Assembly (NCBI GenBank): GCA_028283725.1
Contig: JAPWKC010000002.1
Coordinates: forward strand, 467,025 to 531,024
From: Neorhizobium sp.
GTDB lineage: Bacteria > Pseudomonadota > Alphaproteobacteria > Rhizobiales > Rhizobiaceae
Reading direction: 5' to 3'
Length of the DNA stretch: 64,000 nucleotides
Part shown: piece by piece, positions 9,022-18,443 of the stretch
Position numbering within the stretch: the first letter of the stretch is position 1
How the letters are laid out: each line of letters starts with the position of its first letter
Notes under the pieces: model-generated
Seen by the model: only the letters and a program-made list of their open reading frames with translations
What the model was told of the DNA's origin: nothing
Database searches by the model: none
Program-made: the position numbers and the translations under genes

Positions 9022-12000
9022 ATGACGACATCAGCTCCCGAATTTCATTGCGAGACGCCTTTCCTTGCCTTCGACGATTTTGCGCCGCCGGTGCGGGTTC
9101 CGTCGGATCTTCGGCGGGCCATTACCGCCGCCTACCGCAAGCCGGAGACTGAAAGCGTCTTGGCGCTTCTGGAACAGGCGACGCTTTCGCCGCAGGATCA
9201 AAACGCTATTCGTGCTACGGCCAGCCAGTTGATCAAGGCGCTGCGCGCCAAGCACAAGGGCACCGGTGTCGAGGGCCTGGTGCATGAATATTCGCTTTCC
9301 AGCCAGGAGGGTGTGGCGCTCATGTGCCTTGCGGAAGCGTTGCTGCGCATTCCCGACATGGCGACACGCGATGCACTGATCCGCGACAAGATCGCCAATG
9401 GCGACTGGAAATCGCATGTCGGCGGCGGTCGCTCGCTTTTCGTCAATGCCGCGACCTGGGGGCTCGTCGTCACCGGCCGTCTCACCAATACCGTCGATGG
9501 CCGCAGCCTGTCTGCCGCGCTGACGAGAATGATCGCCCGTTGCGGCGAGCCGGTCATCCGCCGTGGCGTCGATATGGCGATGCGGATGATGGGCGAGCAG
9601 TTCGTCACCGGTGAAACGATCGCCGAGGCGTTGAAGCGGGCGCGGCCGCTGGAGGAGCGCGGCTTCCGCTATTCCTATGACATGCTGGGCGAGGCCGCGA
9701 CCACGGCTGCGGATGCCGATCGCTACTACAGGGACTACGAAGCGGCGATCCACGCGATCGGCAAGGCGTCCGCCGGCCGCGGCATCTATGACGGGCCGGG
9801 CATCTCGATCAAGCTTTCGGCCCTTCATCCCCGCTACGCGCGCGCGCAGGCGGCGAGGGTCATGGGTGAACTGCTGCCGCGCGTGAAGGCGCTTGCCGTC
9901 ATCGCGAAATCCTACGATATCGGCCTCAACATCGATGCCGAGGAAGCAGACCGGCTGGAACTGTCGCTCGATCTTCTCGAAAGCCTCTGTGCCGATCCCG
10001 ACCTTGCCGGCTGGGAGGGAATGGGCTTCGTCGTGCAGGCCTATGGCAAACGCTGCCCCTTCGTTCTTGATTTCATCATCGATCTCGCCCGTCGCAACAG
10101 CCGCCGCATCATGGTTCGGCTGGTGAAGGGCGCCTATTGGGACGCGGAGATCAAGCGTGCCCAGGTCGACGGACTTGAGGATTTTCCGGTCTATACACGC
10201 AAGGTGCATACCGACGTCTCTTACATCGCCTGTGCCCGCAAGCTTCTGGCGGCGACCGATGCAGTGTTCCCGCAATTCGCTACCCATAACGCCCAGACGC
10301 TGGCAACGATCTATCATCTGGCAGGAACGGATTTCAAAGCCGGAAAATACGAGTTCCAGTGCCTGCACGGCATGGGCGAACCGCTTTATGACGAGGTCGT
10401 CGGTGCCGGCAAGCTCGGCCGTCCCGCCCGCATCTACGCGCCCGTCGGCACGCATGAAACGCTGCTTGCATACCTTGTGCGCCGTCTTCTGGAGAATGGC
10501 GCGAACTCTTCCTTCGTGAACCGTATTGGCGACAAGAACGTCTCGATTGCCGAACTGGTCGCCGATCCGGCCGAGATCGTGCGCGGCATGGCGGAGGTCG
10601 GAGCGCATCACGACCAGATCGCCCTGCCCAGGGATCTTTACGGCGCCCGCCGCAATTCCGATGGCCTCGACCTCTCGAACGAAACGGTGCTCGCCGCTCT
10701 GTCGGCAAGTTTAAAGACATCCGCCACCCGCGACTGGTCGTCCCGCCTTTTGGTGGCGGGCGCCGAGGTGTCGGGCACGAGCCGGCCTGTTCTCAACCCC
10801 GGCGACAACAGGGACGTCGTCGGTACGGTGACGGAAGCCTCCGAGGCTGCCGTCGCCCAGGCCATGTCGACCGCCTCGGATGCGACCTCAGACTGGGCGG
10901 CGCGGCCACCAGCAGAGCGTGCCGCCTGCCTCGAACGGGCCGCCGACCTCATGCAAGCCGACATGCCGGCGCTTCTCGGCCTGATCATGCGCGAGGCGGG
11001 GAAATCCATGCCGAACGCCATTGCCGAAGTGCGCGAGGCAATCGACTTCCTGCGTTACTATGCCGAACAGGCGCGTCGTACGCTTGGCCCCGGCCACCAT
11101 CCGCTTGGTCCGATCGTCTGCATCAGCCCCTGGAACTTCCCGCTCGCCATCTTCCTCGGCCAGATCGCCGCAGCGCTGGTCGCCGGCAATCCGGTTCTCG
11201 CCAAGCCGGCCGAGGAGACGCCGTTGATCGCGGCCCAAGGCATTCGCCTCCTGCACGAGGCCGGCATTCCGCCGCATGTCCTTCAGTTTTTGCCGGGTGA
11301 CGGACGCATTGGTGCGGCGCTTGTCGGATCGGCAGGCACCTGCGGTGTGATGTTCACCGGCTCGACGGACGTCGCCCGCCTTATCCAGGCGCAGCTTGCT
11401 TCGCGTCTTCGGCAAAATGGCAAGCCGATCCCGCTGATTGCCGAAACCGGTGGCCAGAACGCCATGATCGTCGATTCCTCGGCGTTGGCGGAACAGGTCG
11501 TGTTCGACGTGATCGCGTCCGCCTTCGACAGCGCGGGCCAGCGCTGCTCGGCATTGCGCGTGCTTTGCCTGCAGGAAGACGTGGCAGATCGCATTCTTGC
11601 CATGCTGAAGGGCGCGCTGAAGGAACTGACGATCGGCCGCACGGATACGCTGAGTATCGATATCGGCCCGGTCATTACCGAGGAAGCAAAAAATTCGATC
11701 GATAGGCATATCGAGGCGATGCGCGGACGAGGCCGCAAGGTCGAGCAATTGCCGCTTGGTACGGCCACAGGCGATGGCACATTCGTCGCCCCGACGATCA
11801 TCGAGATCGCCTCGCTCAAGGATCTCGAACGCGAGGTGTTTGGCCCGGTTCTGCACGTCGTGCGATACAAGCGCGATGATCTCGAACGTCTGATCGAAGA
11901 TATCAACGGCACCGGCTACGGCCTGACCTTCGGTCTTCACACGCGCCTTGACGAGACGATCGCGCAGGTGACGGATCTTATCCGCGTCGGCAATATTTAC

Positions 12001-12717
12001 GTGAACCGCAACGTCATCGGCGCCGTTGTCGGCGTCCAGCCTTTTGGCGGGCGCGGGCTGTCGGGAACCGGTCCTAAGGCGGGTGGCCCGCTTTATCTCG
12101 GCCGCCTCGTCGACAAGGCGCCGGTGCCCCCGCGCCACAGCTCGGTCCATACCGATCCGGCGCTGACGGATTTCGCCCGTTGGCTCGGCGGCCGCGGTCG
12201 CAACCGTCTGGCGCAGGACGCGCGCGAGACTGGGGCCGTGTCGGCGCTTGGCCTGATGACGGAACTGCCGGGCCCGGTCGGCGAAAGGAACCTGTACGCG
12301 CTTCATCCGCGCGGCCGCATCCTGCTCGTGCCACGCACAGAAGTCGGCCTGTATCGCCAGATGACGGCGGCCCTTGCGACCGGCAATGACGTGACGATCG
12401 ATACGGCCTGCGGTCTTGAGGCATCTCTCGCCGCCCTGCCGGCAAGCGTTGCCGCAAGGATCTCATGGGCCAAGGATTGGGCACAGGACGCGCCATTTGC
12501 CGGAGCGCTGATCGAAGCGGAGGGCGAGCAACTGATCGAGATAAGCAAGGCGATCGCGGGACTGCCGGGACCGCTGGTGCTTGTTCAGGCAGCCTCGCCG
12601 CAAGAGCTTTCCGCCGATCCAGAAGCCTATTGCCTCAATTGGCTTCTCGAAGAGGTCTCGACGTCGATCAACACGACGGCGGCGGGCGGCAATGCCAGCC
12701 TGATGTCGATCGGATAA
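9022..12717 (+). CDS. putA: Bifunctional proline dehydrogenase / L-glutamate-gamma-semialdehyde dehydrogenase
   Basis: This 1231-residue PutA converts L-proline to glutamate in two steps, passing electrons through FAD and NAD. The proline dehydrogenase barrel spans about residues 180-480 and carries the FAD/substrate signature YLVRRLLENGANSSFV. The aldehyde dehydrogenase domain follows, with SPWNFPLAIFLGQ, ETGGQ and catalytic Cys842 in AFDSAGQRCSALR. The last 200 or so residues are the extra C-terminal aldehyde-dehydrogenase-like domain of long PutAs such as the Sinorhizobium enzyme, ending in the conserved tail AAGGNASLMSIG. There is no N-terminal ribbon-helix-helix, so it is not its own repressor; the divergent Lrp-type regulator does that job. 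The ribosome site is weak. Confidence 0.97.
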   Translation: MTTSAPEFHCETPFLAFDDFAPPVRVPSDLRRAITAAYRKPETESVLALLEQATLSPQDQNAIRATASQLIKALRAKHKGTGVEGLVHEYSLSSQEGVALMCLAEALLRIPDMATRDALIRDKIANGDWKSHVGGGRSLFVNAATWGLVVTGRLTNTVDGRSLSAALTRMIARCGEPVIRRGVDMAMRMMGEQFVTGETIAEALKRARPLEERGFRYSYDMLGEAATTAADADRYYRDYEAAIHAIGKASAGRGIYDGPGISIKLSALHPRYARAQAARVMGELLPRVKALAVIAKSYDIGLNIDAEEADRLELSLDLLESLCADPDLAGWEGMGFVVQAYGKRCPFVLDFIIDLARRNSRRIMVRLVKGAYWDAEIKRAQVDGLEDFPVYTRKVHTDVSYIACARKLLAATDAVFPQFATHNAQTLATIYHLAGTDFKAGKYEFQCLHGMGEPLYDEVVGAGKLGRPARIYAPVGTHETLLAYLVRRLLENGANSSFVNRIGDKNVSIAELVADPAEIVRGMAEVGAHHDQIALPRDLYGARRNSDGLDLSNETVLAALSASLKTSATRDWSSRLLVAGAEVSGTSRPVLNPGDNRDVVGTVTEASEAAVAQAMSTASDATSDWAARPPAERAACLERAADLMQADMPALLGLIMREAGKSMPNAIAEVREAIDFLRYYAEQARRTLGPGHHPLGPIVCISPWNFPLAIFLGQIAAALVAGNPVLAKPAEETPLIAAQGIRLLHEAGIPPHVLQFLPGDGRIGAALVGSAGTCGVMFTGSTDVARLIQAQLASRLRQNGKPIPLIAETGGQNAMIVDSSALAEQVVFDVIASAFDSAGQRCSALRVLCLQEDVADRILAMLKGALKELTIGRTDTLSIDIGPVITEEAKNSIDRHIEAMRGRGRKVEQLPLGTATGDGTFVAPTIIEIASLKDLEREVFGPVLHVVRYKRDDLERLIEDINGTGYGLTFGLHTRLDETIAQVTDLIRVGNIYVNRNVIGAVVGVQPFGGRGLSGTGPKAGGPLYLGRLVDKAPVPPRHSSVHTDPALTDFARWLGGRGRNRLAQDARETGAVSALGLMTELPGPVGERNLYALHPRGRILLVPRTEVGLYRQMTAALATGNDVTIDTACGLEASLAALPASVAARISWAKDWAQDAPFAGALIEAEGEQLIEISKAIAGLPGPLVLVQAASPQELSADPEAYCLNWLLEEVSTSINTTAAGGNASLMSIG

Positions 12718-12744
12718 CTGTTACCACTGCGCAAAGAACGATCC

Positions 12745-12790
12745 GTCACGGTCCCTTTTGTTCTCGGCAAGAATGGCGAAGGGCCGTGAC
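12745..12790. terminator. Inverted repeat between converging putA and glycosyltransferase genes
   Basis: The left arm at 12745-12757 pairs with the right arm at 12779-12790 (12 of 13 bases, one bulged base), separated by 21 bases. It lies in the 113-base gap between two converging stop codons and includes a TTTT on the plus strand. It is a candidate bidirectional terminator. Confidence 0.45.
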
Positions 12791-12830
12791 GTGACGTTCC
12801 GGCACTTCCTTGTCCCTGAAAGCTCCGGTT

Positions 12831-15086
12831 TCAGCCGTTTGCTTGCGGTTCAAGCCTGCGCTCGACCGGGCGCTGGCGCCGGAACTGGGGCATGGATGAG
12901 GCGAGCGCGCCATGATGGTGCCGGACTGCGGCATGAATGGCCGGCAGGCCACGCACGGCTCTGACGAGCGTTGAGGGTCGCGCGGCGGTGGGCAGCGCCG
13001 GCACGGTGATCGGCGATGCGTCATGCAGGCCGAACTCCGATCCCTCGACCTGTCCCATCACGGCGGTCGGGCGATCGAACATCCGCTTGGCAAGCCCCTT
13101 CACGGCGAGCGATGCGCTGGCTGTAGCGGGCACTGTTTCCGGAAGCTGGCTGAAAAGATGCCCGATGATCGTGCTTCGAACGGTGACGGGATCGCGGCTT
13201 ATCTCGTTCTGGCGATTGGCCTCGCGAACGGCGACGTTGCCGACCGTATACCGTGAGCCCGAGGGCTCTATGGCTGTGACGCGTGCCGCAATATCGAGAT
13301 CGGTGAACGGCGAGTAGATGATGAGGTCGCCGATCGCCAGCGTATCGCGCATATGGGCCTCGGTCGCAGACAGGATTGCATCGTTGACCGACATGCTTTC
13401 CAATCTCGAGGTGATCCGGTCGCCGTTCCATCCGATGGTCAGCGATTGATCGATCGGAAACTGGATGGCCTCGATCGGCTCGCGCGGCAGTTCGATACAG
13501 GCGATCATCGAGACGAAGGCATAGATCATCACGACCATGCCCCAGGCAAGGCTGAATCCGTCGAGGTCGTTGTAGGTTCTGAGCAACGGGCCGTTCAGCA
13601 TGCCGATGAAGGTCAGAACGATGACGGCAAGAAAGGTCGCGGCGATCGGGTAGAGAATTGCCACGCGCGTCCTGTCCTCGCCCTTTGCCGTCACTTTGAA
13701 CGGCCGGCCGAACGGATGCATCAGCGCATGGATGATGGCGATGGTGATGGGTATGGCCGAGACCATCTGCGAGACCTCGGTGAGGATTGGCAGGCTTCGG
13801 CCGTGCGACACCCAGCTGTGGAAGATCCACATGCCACCGACCATCGGCAGCGCGAACAGGAAGAAGGCTTCCGGCTCCATCAGGATCGCCGGCAGGCCGA
13901 GGAAGTAATAGAGGATGGGGGCCGCCATCATCAACAGCATGAACGGGCGGCAGAACCAGAAGAGCAGGCCGTGGAAATAGTGCAGCCGCTGCATCAGCGT
14001 ATAGCCCCGGCCGCGAAACGGGCCGTCTTCCAGAAGCGCGACCTGGATCGTGCCCAGACACCAGCGGCATCGCTGGGTGATGTAGCCGGACAGGCTCTCG
14101 GCCGAGAGGCCGACGCTCAGGCGCTCGTTCAGCCAGCGAGTCTTCAATCCCGCCTGCATCAGCCGATAGGTGAGGTGAATGTCCTCGGTTACCGTTTCTT
14201 CCGGCATCCCGCCGATCATCTCGAGCGCGTCGCGGCGCACGATACAGGACGTGCCGACGCAGAATGCGGCACCCCAGCCATCTTTGGAGGGCTGCATGAC
14301 ATCGAAGAAGATCCGCTGATCGTCGACCCAGGCCTTGGAGACGAGCAGATTGTGCTGGATCGGATCAGAATTATAATAGAATTGCGGTGTCTGGATAAGG
14401 CCGATACCGGAATCCGTAAACTGGCCGACGGTGCGCTTCAAAATGCCCTGCTGCGGAGCGAAGTCGGCATCGAGAATGAGGATGAAGGGTGCGTTCGTCT
14501 CGTCAGCCGTATGGCGGATGGCGTTGTTGATATTGCCGCCCTTGGCGCCCTTGTTGTCGCTGCGGCTGATATAGCGAATGCCGACGTCGCTGCAATATGT
14601 GGCGAGCCAGTCGCGGCGGCCGTCATCCAAGATCCAAACGGTGAAGTTCGGATAATCGATCTCCTTGGCAGCAAGCACGGTGCGCTCAAGGATCGAAATA
14701 TCCTCGTTATAGGTGCAGATGAACACATCGACAGCGGGAACCCTGTAGCCTGCCGTCATCATCATCTCGCTGGCATCGGCCGCAGCCGTATGGTCCGTCC
14801 GGCGAAAGAAGAAGACGATCGACAGCACCGTGTAGATGATGATGACGATCTCGAAGGACAGATAGATCCGCGGCCACAGCGCATAAGGCGTCCAGTGAAA
14901 TTCCGGCAGCGTGTGTGCCATGCGATAGTAGAGATAGTTCACCAGCATCAGGATGATGATCGAGCCGAACAGGATGCGGTCCTGCGCGCGTCTTGCATCC
15001 AGCAGCCAGGCGCAGGCGCCGATCAGCGCGATTGCCGCGAGCGCAAACAGAACGGCGTCGGAAAATGTCAGGATTTCTGGCGACAC
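12831..15086 (-). CDS. BgsA/cellulose-synthase-like family 2 glycosyltransferase
   Basis: This 751-residue inner-membrane polysaccharide synthase has three N-terminal spans, then a GT2 domain with the processive set: CTYNE, LDDGRRD, ILDADFAPQ, TEDIHLTYRL and QRCRW. Several C-terminal spans and a cytosolic tail follow. This is the architecture of BcsA, curdlan CrdS and the mixed-linkage beta-glucan synthase BgsA of S. meliloti. The region after the last span (about 560-660) sits where BcsA has PilZ, but I see neither RxxxR nor (D/N)xSxxG. BgsA is likewise reported to sense c-di-GMP through a non-PilZ tail. The start is GTG with a strong GGAGGTGA. It overlaps the upstream gene by 19 bases. The product (mixed-linkage glucan or another beta-glucan) is inferred. 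Confidence 0.88.
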   Translation of the reverse strand: MSPEILTFSDAVLFALAAIALIGACAWLLDARRAQDRILFGSIIILMLVNYLYYRMAHTLPEFHWTPYALWPRIYLSFEIVIIIYTVLSIVFFFRRTDHTAAADASEMMMTAGYRVPAVDVFICTYNEDISILERTVLAAKEIDYPNFTVWILDDGRRDWLATYCSDVGIRYISRSDNKGAKGGNINNAIRHTADETNAPFILILDADFAPQQGILKRTVGQFTDSGIGLIQTPQFYYNSDPIQHNLLVSKAWVDDQRIFFDVMQPSKDGWGAAFCVGTSCIVRRDALEMIGGMPEETVTEDIHLTYRLMQAGLKTRWLNERLSVGLSAESLSGYITQRCRWCLGTIQVALLEDGPFRGRGYTLMQRLHYFHGLLFWFCRPFMLLMMAAPILYYFLGLPAILMEPEAFFLFALPMVGGMWIFHSWVSHGRSLPILTEVSQMVSAIPITIAIIHALMHPFGRPFKVTAKGEDRTRVAILYPIAATFLAVIVLTFIGMLNGPLLRTYNDLDGFSLAWGMVVMIYAFVSMIACIELPREPIEAIQFPIDQSLTIGWNGDRITSRLESMSVNDAILSATEAHMRDTLAIGDLIIYSPFTDLDIAARVTAIEPSGSRYTVGNVAVREANRQNEISRDPVTVRSTIIGHLFSQLPETVPATASASLAVKGLAKRMFDRPTAVMGQVEGSEFGLHDASPITVPALPTAARPSTLVRAVRGLPAIHAAVRHHHGALASSMPQFRRQRPVERRLEPQANG

Positions 15087-16393
15087 GGGTCACCTCCGTC
15101 TGAGCTAGGGGCATCTGGTGTGTTGGTCGGCGGAAGGAATGGATTGAGTTTCAAGGCGGCAAGGATCGCCCACCCCGTCGCGCCGATATGCGGCAGTCGG
15201 AAATACTTGAAGTCACCCGGAGCCGAATTGGGGCCGACCTGAAGACCAGTCGTCAGTTCCTCGTTCACGGTGGCGTAGACGAGTTGGCCGGGAGAAACCT
15301 GTGCGGCGATCGTCTTGAAGAGCGCATCCGCCTTGTCGCCGTGGCCGCTGACTTCCATGACGAGCGCGGCCTGCGCCGTCCCCTCGAGCCAGATGCCGTC
15401 GCGATCGGAATTGAAATCGAAACCGCCGGGAACGCCGTGGTTCTTCTCTGTCCAGTCGATCACGGCATCGCGCTTGTCGGCGAAAACCGGAACGGCGATC
15501 AGTGGCCATAGTTCGGCATCGAGACCGGACATGCCGATATTCGGCTTGTTGCTGTCTGGAACGCTGCCGATATAGAAGCGCCCTTCCTGGGCATTCCACA
15601 TTTCGGTCAGGAATTTCAGCGCCTTGTCCGCCTGATCAGCCCAGGGCCCTTGTTTGTCGATGCTCGCCAGCCACATGTCGACCGCATAGACGTCGAGATT
15701 ATGCTCCGTCGATTTCCATGTTGCCCGCATAGGAGCCGGTTCGTGGCCGAAAAAGCCGCCGAGATAACCGGCATTGCTGTCATCCTGGGTATTGCGGTGG
15801 ATCCAGTCCATGATCTTCGAGGCACTGTCGAGGTAGATCTGCTGTCCGGTCTTCTGATAGGCGGATAGGAGAGAGAGGGCGGCCCAGGCGGTGCTGCCTG
15901 TTGCGGTCCCCACCTGATAGCCATCTTCCACCCAGGAGTTGCTGGCGGAATTCCAGTAACCTGGAAGCAGCATTCCATCCTTGCCGACCGCGACCGGACC
16001 AGAGCGATAGGCATTTCTGAGGCGCCCGTCGTGGTAGTGCCGGTCCGTCTCGAGCGCGGTGACGAATGCGTCAGCCACCCGTTTCGCCTCGGCCACCCGA
16101 TTGCAGCCGATGAGCGCAATCAGCGCCAGCGCATTGTCGTAGGTAAAGCCGGTGTTTTCGAGCGAAGGATGCAGCGCCGAGCCACCATTGGCCGGCTCGA
16201 AACTGCGAAATATGAAGGGCTGCGCTACGTCGCCGGACATTTGCCGCGCAAGGCCATCGCACAGGGAACAGGCGAGTGCCGTGTGCTTCAGTTCTGCGGC
16301 GTGTGCGCTCGACACGCTGAAGATCAGCAACGTCGTTGCGATGAGAGCCAGCAAGCCCGTCGAAACCCTATGGCATTGGTGACGCAAAACCAT
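15068..16393 (-). CDS. Periplasmic six-hairpin glycosidase-like protein of the polysaccharide operon
   Basis: This 441-residue exported protein starts MVLRHQCHRVSTG, followed by a hydrophobic core and a cleavage site around SSAHA/AE. The mature part resembles (alpha/alpha)6-barrel proteins. Repeated helical hairpins carry TYDNALALIALI-type and aromatic motifs (GFTYDNALALIALIG, WAALSLLSAYQKTGQQIYLDSA, GIWLEGTAQAALVMEV). ATG at 16393 is preferred: it has GGGGA upstream and directly precedes the signal peptide, whereas an ORF extension to 16525 would read over the upstream gene. It lies between the fusion protein (49-base gap) and the synthase (19-base overlap). It may trim, hold or translocate the nascent glucan, as BcsZ does for cellulose. 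Catalytic residues were not identified. Confidence 0.75.
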   Translation of the reverse strand: MVLRHQCHRVSTGLLALIATTLLIFSVSSAHAAELKHTALACSLCDGLARQMSGDVAQPFIFRSFEPANGGSALHPSLENTGFTYDNALALIALIGCNRVAEAKRVADAFVTALETDRHYHDGRLRNAYRSGPVAVGKDGMLLPGYWNSASNSWVEDGYQVGTATGSTAWAALSLLSAYQKTGQQIYLDSASKIMDWIHRNTQDDSNAGYLGGFFGHEPAPMRATWKSTEHNLDVYAVDMWLASIDKQGPWADQADKALKFLTEMWNAQEGRFYIGSVPDSNKPNIGMSGLDAELWPLIAVPVFADKRDAVIDWTEKNHGVPGGFDFNSDRDGIWLEGTAQAALVMEVSGHGDKADALFKTIAAQVSPGQLVYATVNEELTTGLQVGPNSAPGDFKYFRLPHIGATGWAILAALKLNPFLPPTNTPDAPSSDGGDPCRQKS

Positions 16394-16442
16394 GAGAACA
16401 GTCCCCAGGAGGCCCGGTTGAGAAATGTGCAGAGCGGTCAGG

Positions 16443-17813
16443 TCAGTGCGCTCTGTTGCGCTCAAGCGTTGCAATATGCTGCAGATCGAACGCCTGCGCC
16501 GAGGCAAACAGGGTTGTTCCCGCATCGGCCAGCGTCGTCACGGCCTTCGATGCGTAGCGGCTCATCCGTGAGACGATGGATTCGCCGAGCGAAATGATCA
16601 CCTCTTCGCCGACGTGACAGCCGAAGAACTTGTCGTTGCTGGCAAGCGACGCGTCGTTCTTGTCTTCATCAACCTTGACGAGCACGTAGACCTCGTGGCC
16701 TTCGGCTTCCGGGAATTTGGCAAAGTAGCGGTTTTCGGCGCCCGAGTTGAAGTAGCGGACGATTTTCTGGACCTGTCCTGACTTCTTCACGCCAAGGCTG
16801 CGGTAGTTGACCATTGCCGGCGTACCGATGGCGAGGTCTTCGACATCGCGGCTGGCATAGACTGCCGCAGCAAAGGCCTCCCGGCAGTCGAGAGATTTCG
16901 CAATCGGCTGGCCCTGGCGAACGAAATCGCCGAACGACGCATCGACGCTGACGACCTGTCCGGCATGATCGGCGACGACTTCTGCCGCGCCTGCCTTGCC
17001 GAGGCGGCCTTCTTCACGGGCGATAAGCTTTTCGACCTGATCCCTGCGTTCACTCATCTGACGGATGCCGATGCCGTTTTCGGCTTGATCGGAGGCGATC
17101 TTGGTGCGCTCCATCTCCAGCGTCATCAGGCTTGATGCCACTGTTCCGCCCGTATAGATGCCGTCGCTGATCAGCGACCGAACGATCTCGTTGCGCTTGA
17201 GTTCGCCACGGGCGGCATCCAGTTCATACTGCGCGGCATTCCGCTTCTGGCGTTGTGGTTCGAGACTGATGTCGGACACCATGTTGCGCTTCAGCATGAC
17301 GAGCTGCCGATCGAGAAGCGCATCCTGCTCCTTCAATCTTGCCTCGTATGATTGAACGGTGGACTGTGAGTTACCGATCACCGCGGAGAGTTCGCTCAAT
17401 ACACCGTTCCGCACGGTGTTGATCTGGGTTTCGACCTGCTTCAAGCGCCCGTCGCGTTCGGCAAATGTGCCTTTCGCATTGTTCACTTTTTCGGTGAGAT
17501 CGAGGCGCTCCAGACGCAGGCCGTTGAGGGACGTCTGGTCCTGGTTCGGATTGGCCACGGTGGCCATCACGTCGCCGGAGGTAACGGCCTGGCCGACCTG
17601 CAACGTCAAGGTCTCCACACGCCCGTAGATCGGCGAGGCGATCATCTGGACCGGAGCATTAACGACGGCGCGCGTGGACACGATAAAGAACTTGTTCGGT
17701 ATCATCGCCAGTGCCGTGACGGCAAGAAGCATTGTCGCAAAGATATACCCTGATATCCTGGCAATAGAAAGTATACGCATGTCTTTCGAAGTATTGGTAT
17801 CAATCTTATTCAT
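16443..17813 (-). CDS. BgsB-like membrane-fusion protein for polysaccharide export
   Basis: This 456-residue HlyD/BgsB-type protein has one N-terminal span (about residues 20-38, GYIFATMLLAVTALAMIP). A lipoyl-like half motif (SPIYGRVETLTLQVGQAVTSGDVMATV) leads into a long coiled coil (about 105-270). The second half motif (VVADHAGQVVSVDASFGDFVRQGQPI) and a C-terminal beta region follow. It is first in the operon with the glycosidase-like protein and the GT2 synthase. In S. meliloti the comparable protein BgsB is needed with BgsA for mixed-linkage glucan. ATG at 17813 has AGGTG upstream; an ATG at 17780 is a weaker alternative. Confidence 0.82.
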   Translation of the reverse strand: MNKIDTNTSKDMRILSIARISGYIFATMLLAVTALAMIPNKFFIVSTRAVVNAPVQMIASPIYGRVETLTLQVGQAVTSGDVMATVANPNQDQTSLNGLRLERLDLTEKVNNAKGTFAERDGRLKQVETQINTVRNGVLSELSAVIGNSQSTVQSYEARLKEQDALLDRQLVMLKRNMVSDISLEPQRQKRNAAQYELDAARGELKRNEIVRSLISDGIYTGGTVASSLMTLEMERTKIASDQAENGIGIRQMSERRDQVEKLIAREEGRLGKAGAAEVVADHAGQVVSVDASFGDFVRQGQPIAKSLDCREAFAAAVYASRDVEDLAIGTPAMVNYRSLGVKKSGQVQKIVRYFNSGAENRYFAKFPEAEGHEVYVLVKVDEDKNDASLASNDKFFGCHVGEEVIISLGESIVSRMSRYASKAVTTLADAGTTLFASAQAFDLQHIATLERNRAH

Positions 17814-18443
17814 CTGCCAAACACCTGTTTTACTAAATGACAGAGACGTAATTGATCGTGTGGGACCAACACACTTAAGGTACCGCGTCGCAACATTTCA
17901 TGCAACGCAAATTTAACAAAACGTTAAGTAATAGTTGAGTCGGTTTATGGCGTCAAAGTGTTTCGTTCGCTGTCCAGCACAATTTAAGTATATGGGCAGA
18001 CAGAGAATTTCGGTTATTCGAATTTTTATTTAAGCGTCGCAATAGAGCTCAGGATTTCGCGCCTTTGTGGCTTCCGTGTTACTGATATTGGTTGGAAACG
18101 ACGAAAATTACCGAACAAGGAGATGCCGCTCCATGGAGAGCGAGGCGACTTTTATGAAAATGTGAGATGGCGTCAGCTTACGTAAGAGGCGACAATTTCC
18201 TCTCGTCGCCGGCGTGTCCGGTGGGTTGCTGTGCGCAATGCATCACGCGGTATCGACCGGGAAAAAGCTCTCTTGGGGGCGCCGTATGGCCGATGGCCTG
18301 CCCGGCGGTCGGGCATTCTCAGCGTGTTCCGCAACGGTCAGGCATGCCTGTCCTGAAATATATTCGAGGAATGCTACCGCAAAATCGATGGAGATTTGTC
18401 TCGAAGGCCGGCATCTGCTGTCCGGCCTCCGAGATATCTGCGA
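17814..18443. other. 630-base intergenic region, AT-rich promoter zone of the polysaccharide operon
   Basis: This is the longest gene-free stretch. The half next to the fusion-protein gene is clearly AT-rich compared with the rest of the window. It holds short inverted repeats: GTGTG/CACAC at 17858-17873 and TTAAC-aaaac-GTTAA at 17913-17927. The other half holds GGCGAC/GTCGCC at 18188-18210, TGCCCG/CGGGCA at 18299-18315 and a perfect 12-bp palindrome CAGGCATGCCTG at 18339-18350. Plus-strand ORFs here have no recognisable product and mostly run on as antisense of the next gene. No RNA gene could be supported. Confidence 0.5.
18405..18428 (-). terminator. Stem-loop after the isomerase gene
   Basis: A 7-bp perfect stem (AGGCCGG / CCGGCCT) with a 10-nt loop begins 16 bases beyond the isomerase stop codon, at the end of the importer operon. 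There is no U-run; it is a candidate terminator. Confidence 0.45.

Noticed and set aside
9031..10611. Open reading frame of about 526 codons on the minus strand
   Set aside because: It is antisense to putA with no recognisable motif.
13353..15242. Open reading frame of about 630 codons on the plus strand
   Set aside because: It is antisense to the glycosyltransferase gene, whose motifs and ribosome site are clear. The composition is typical of a shadow frame.
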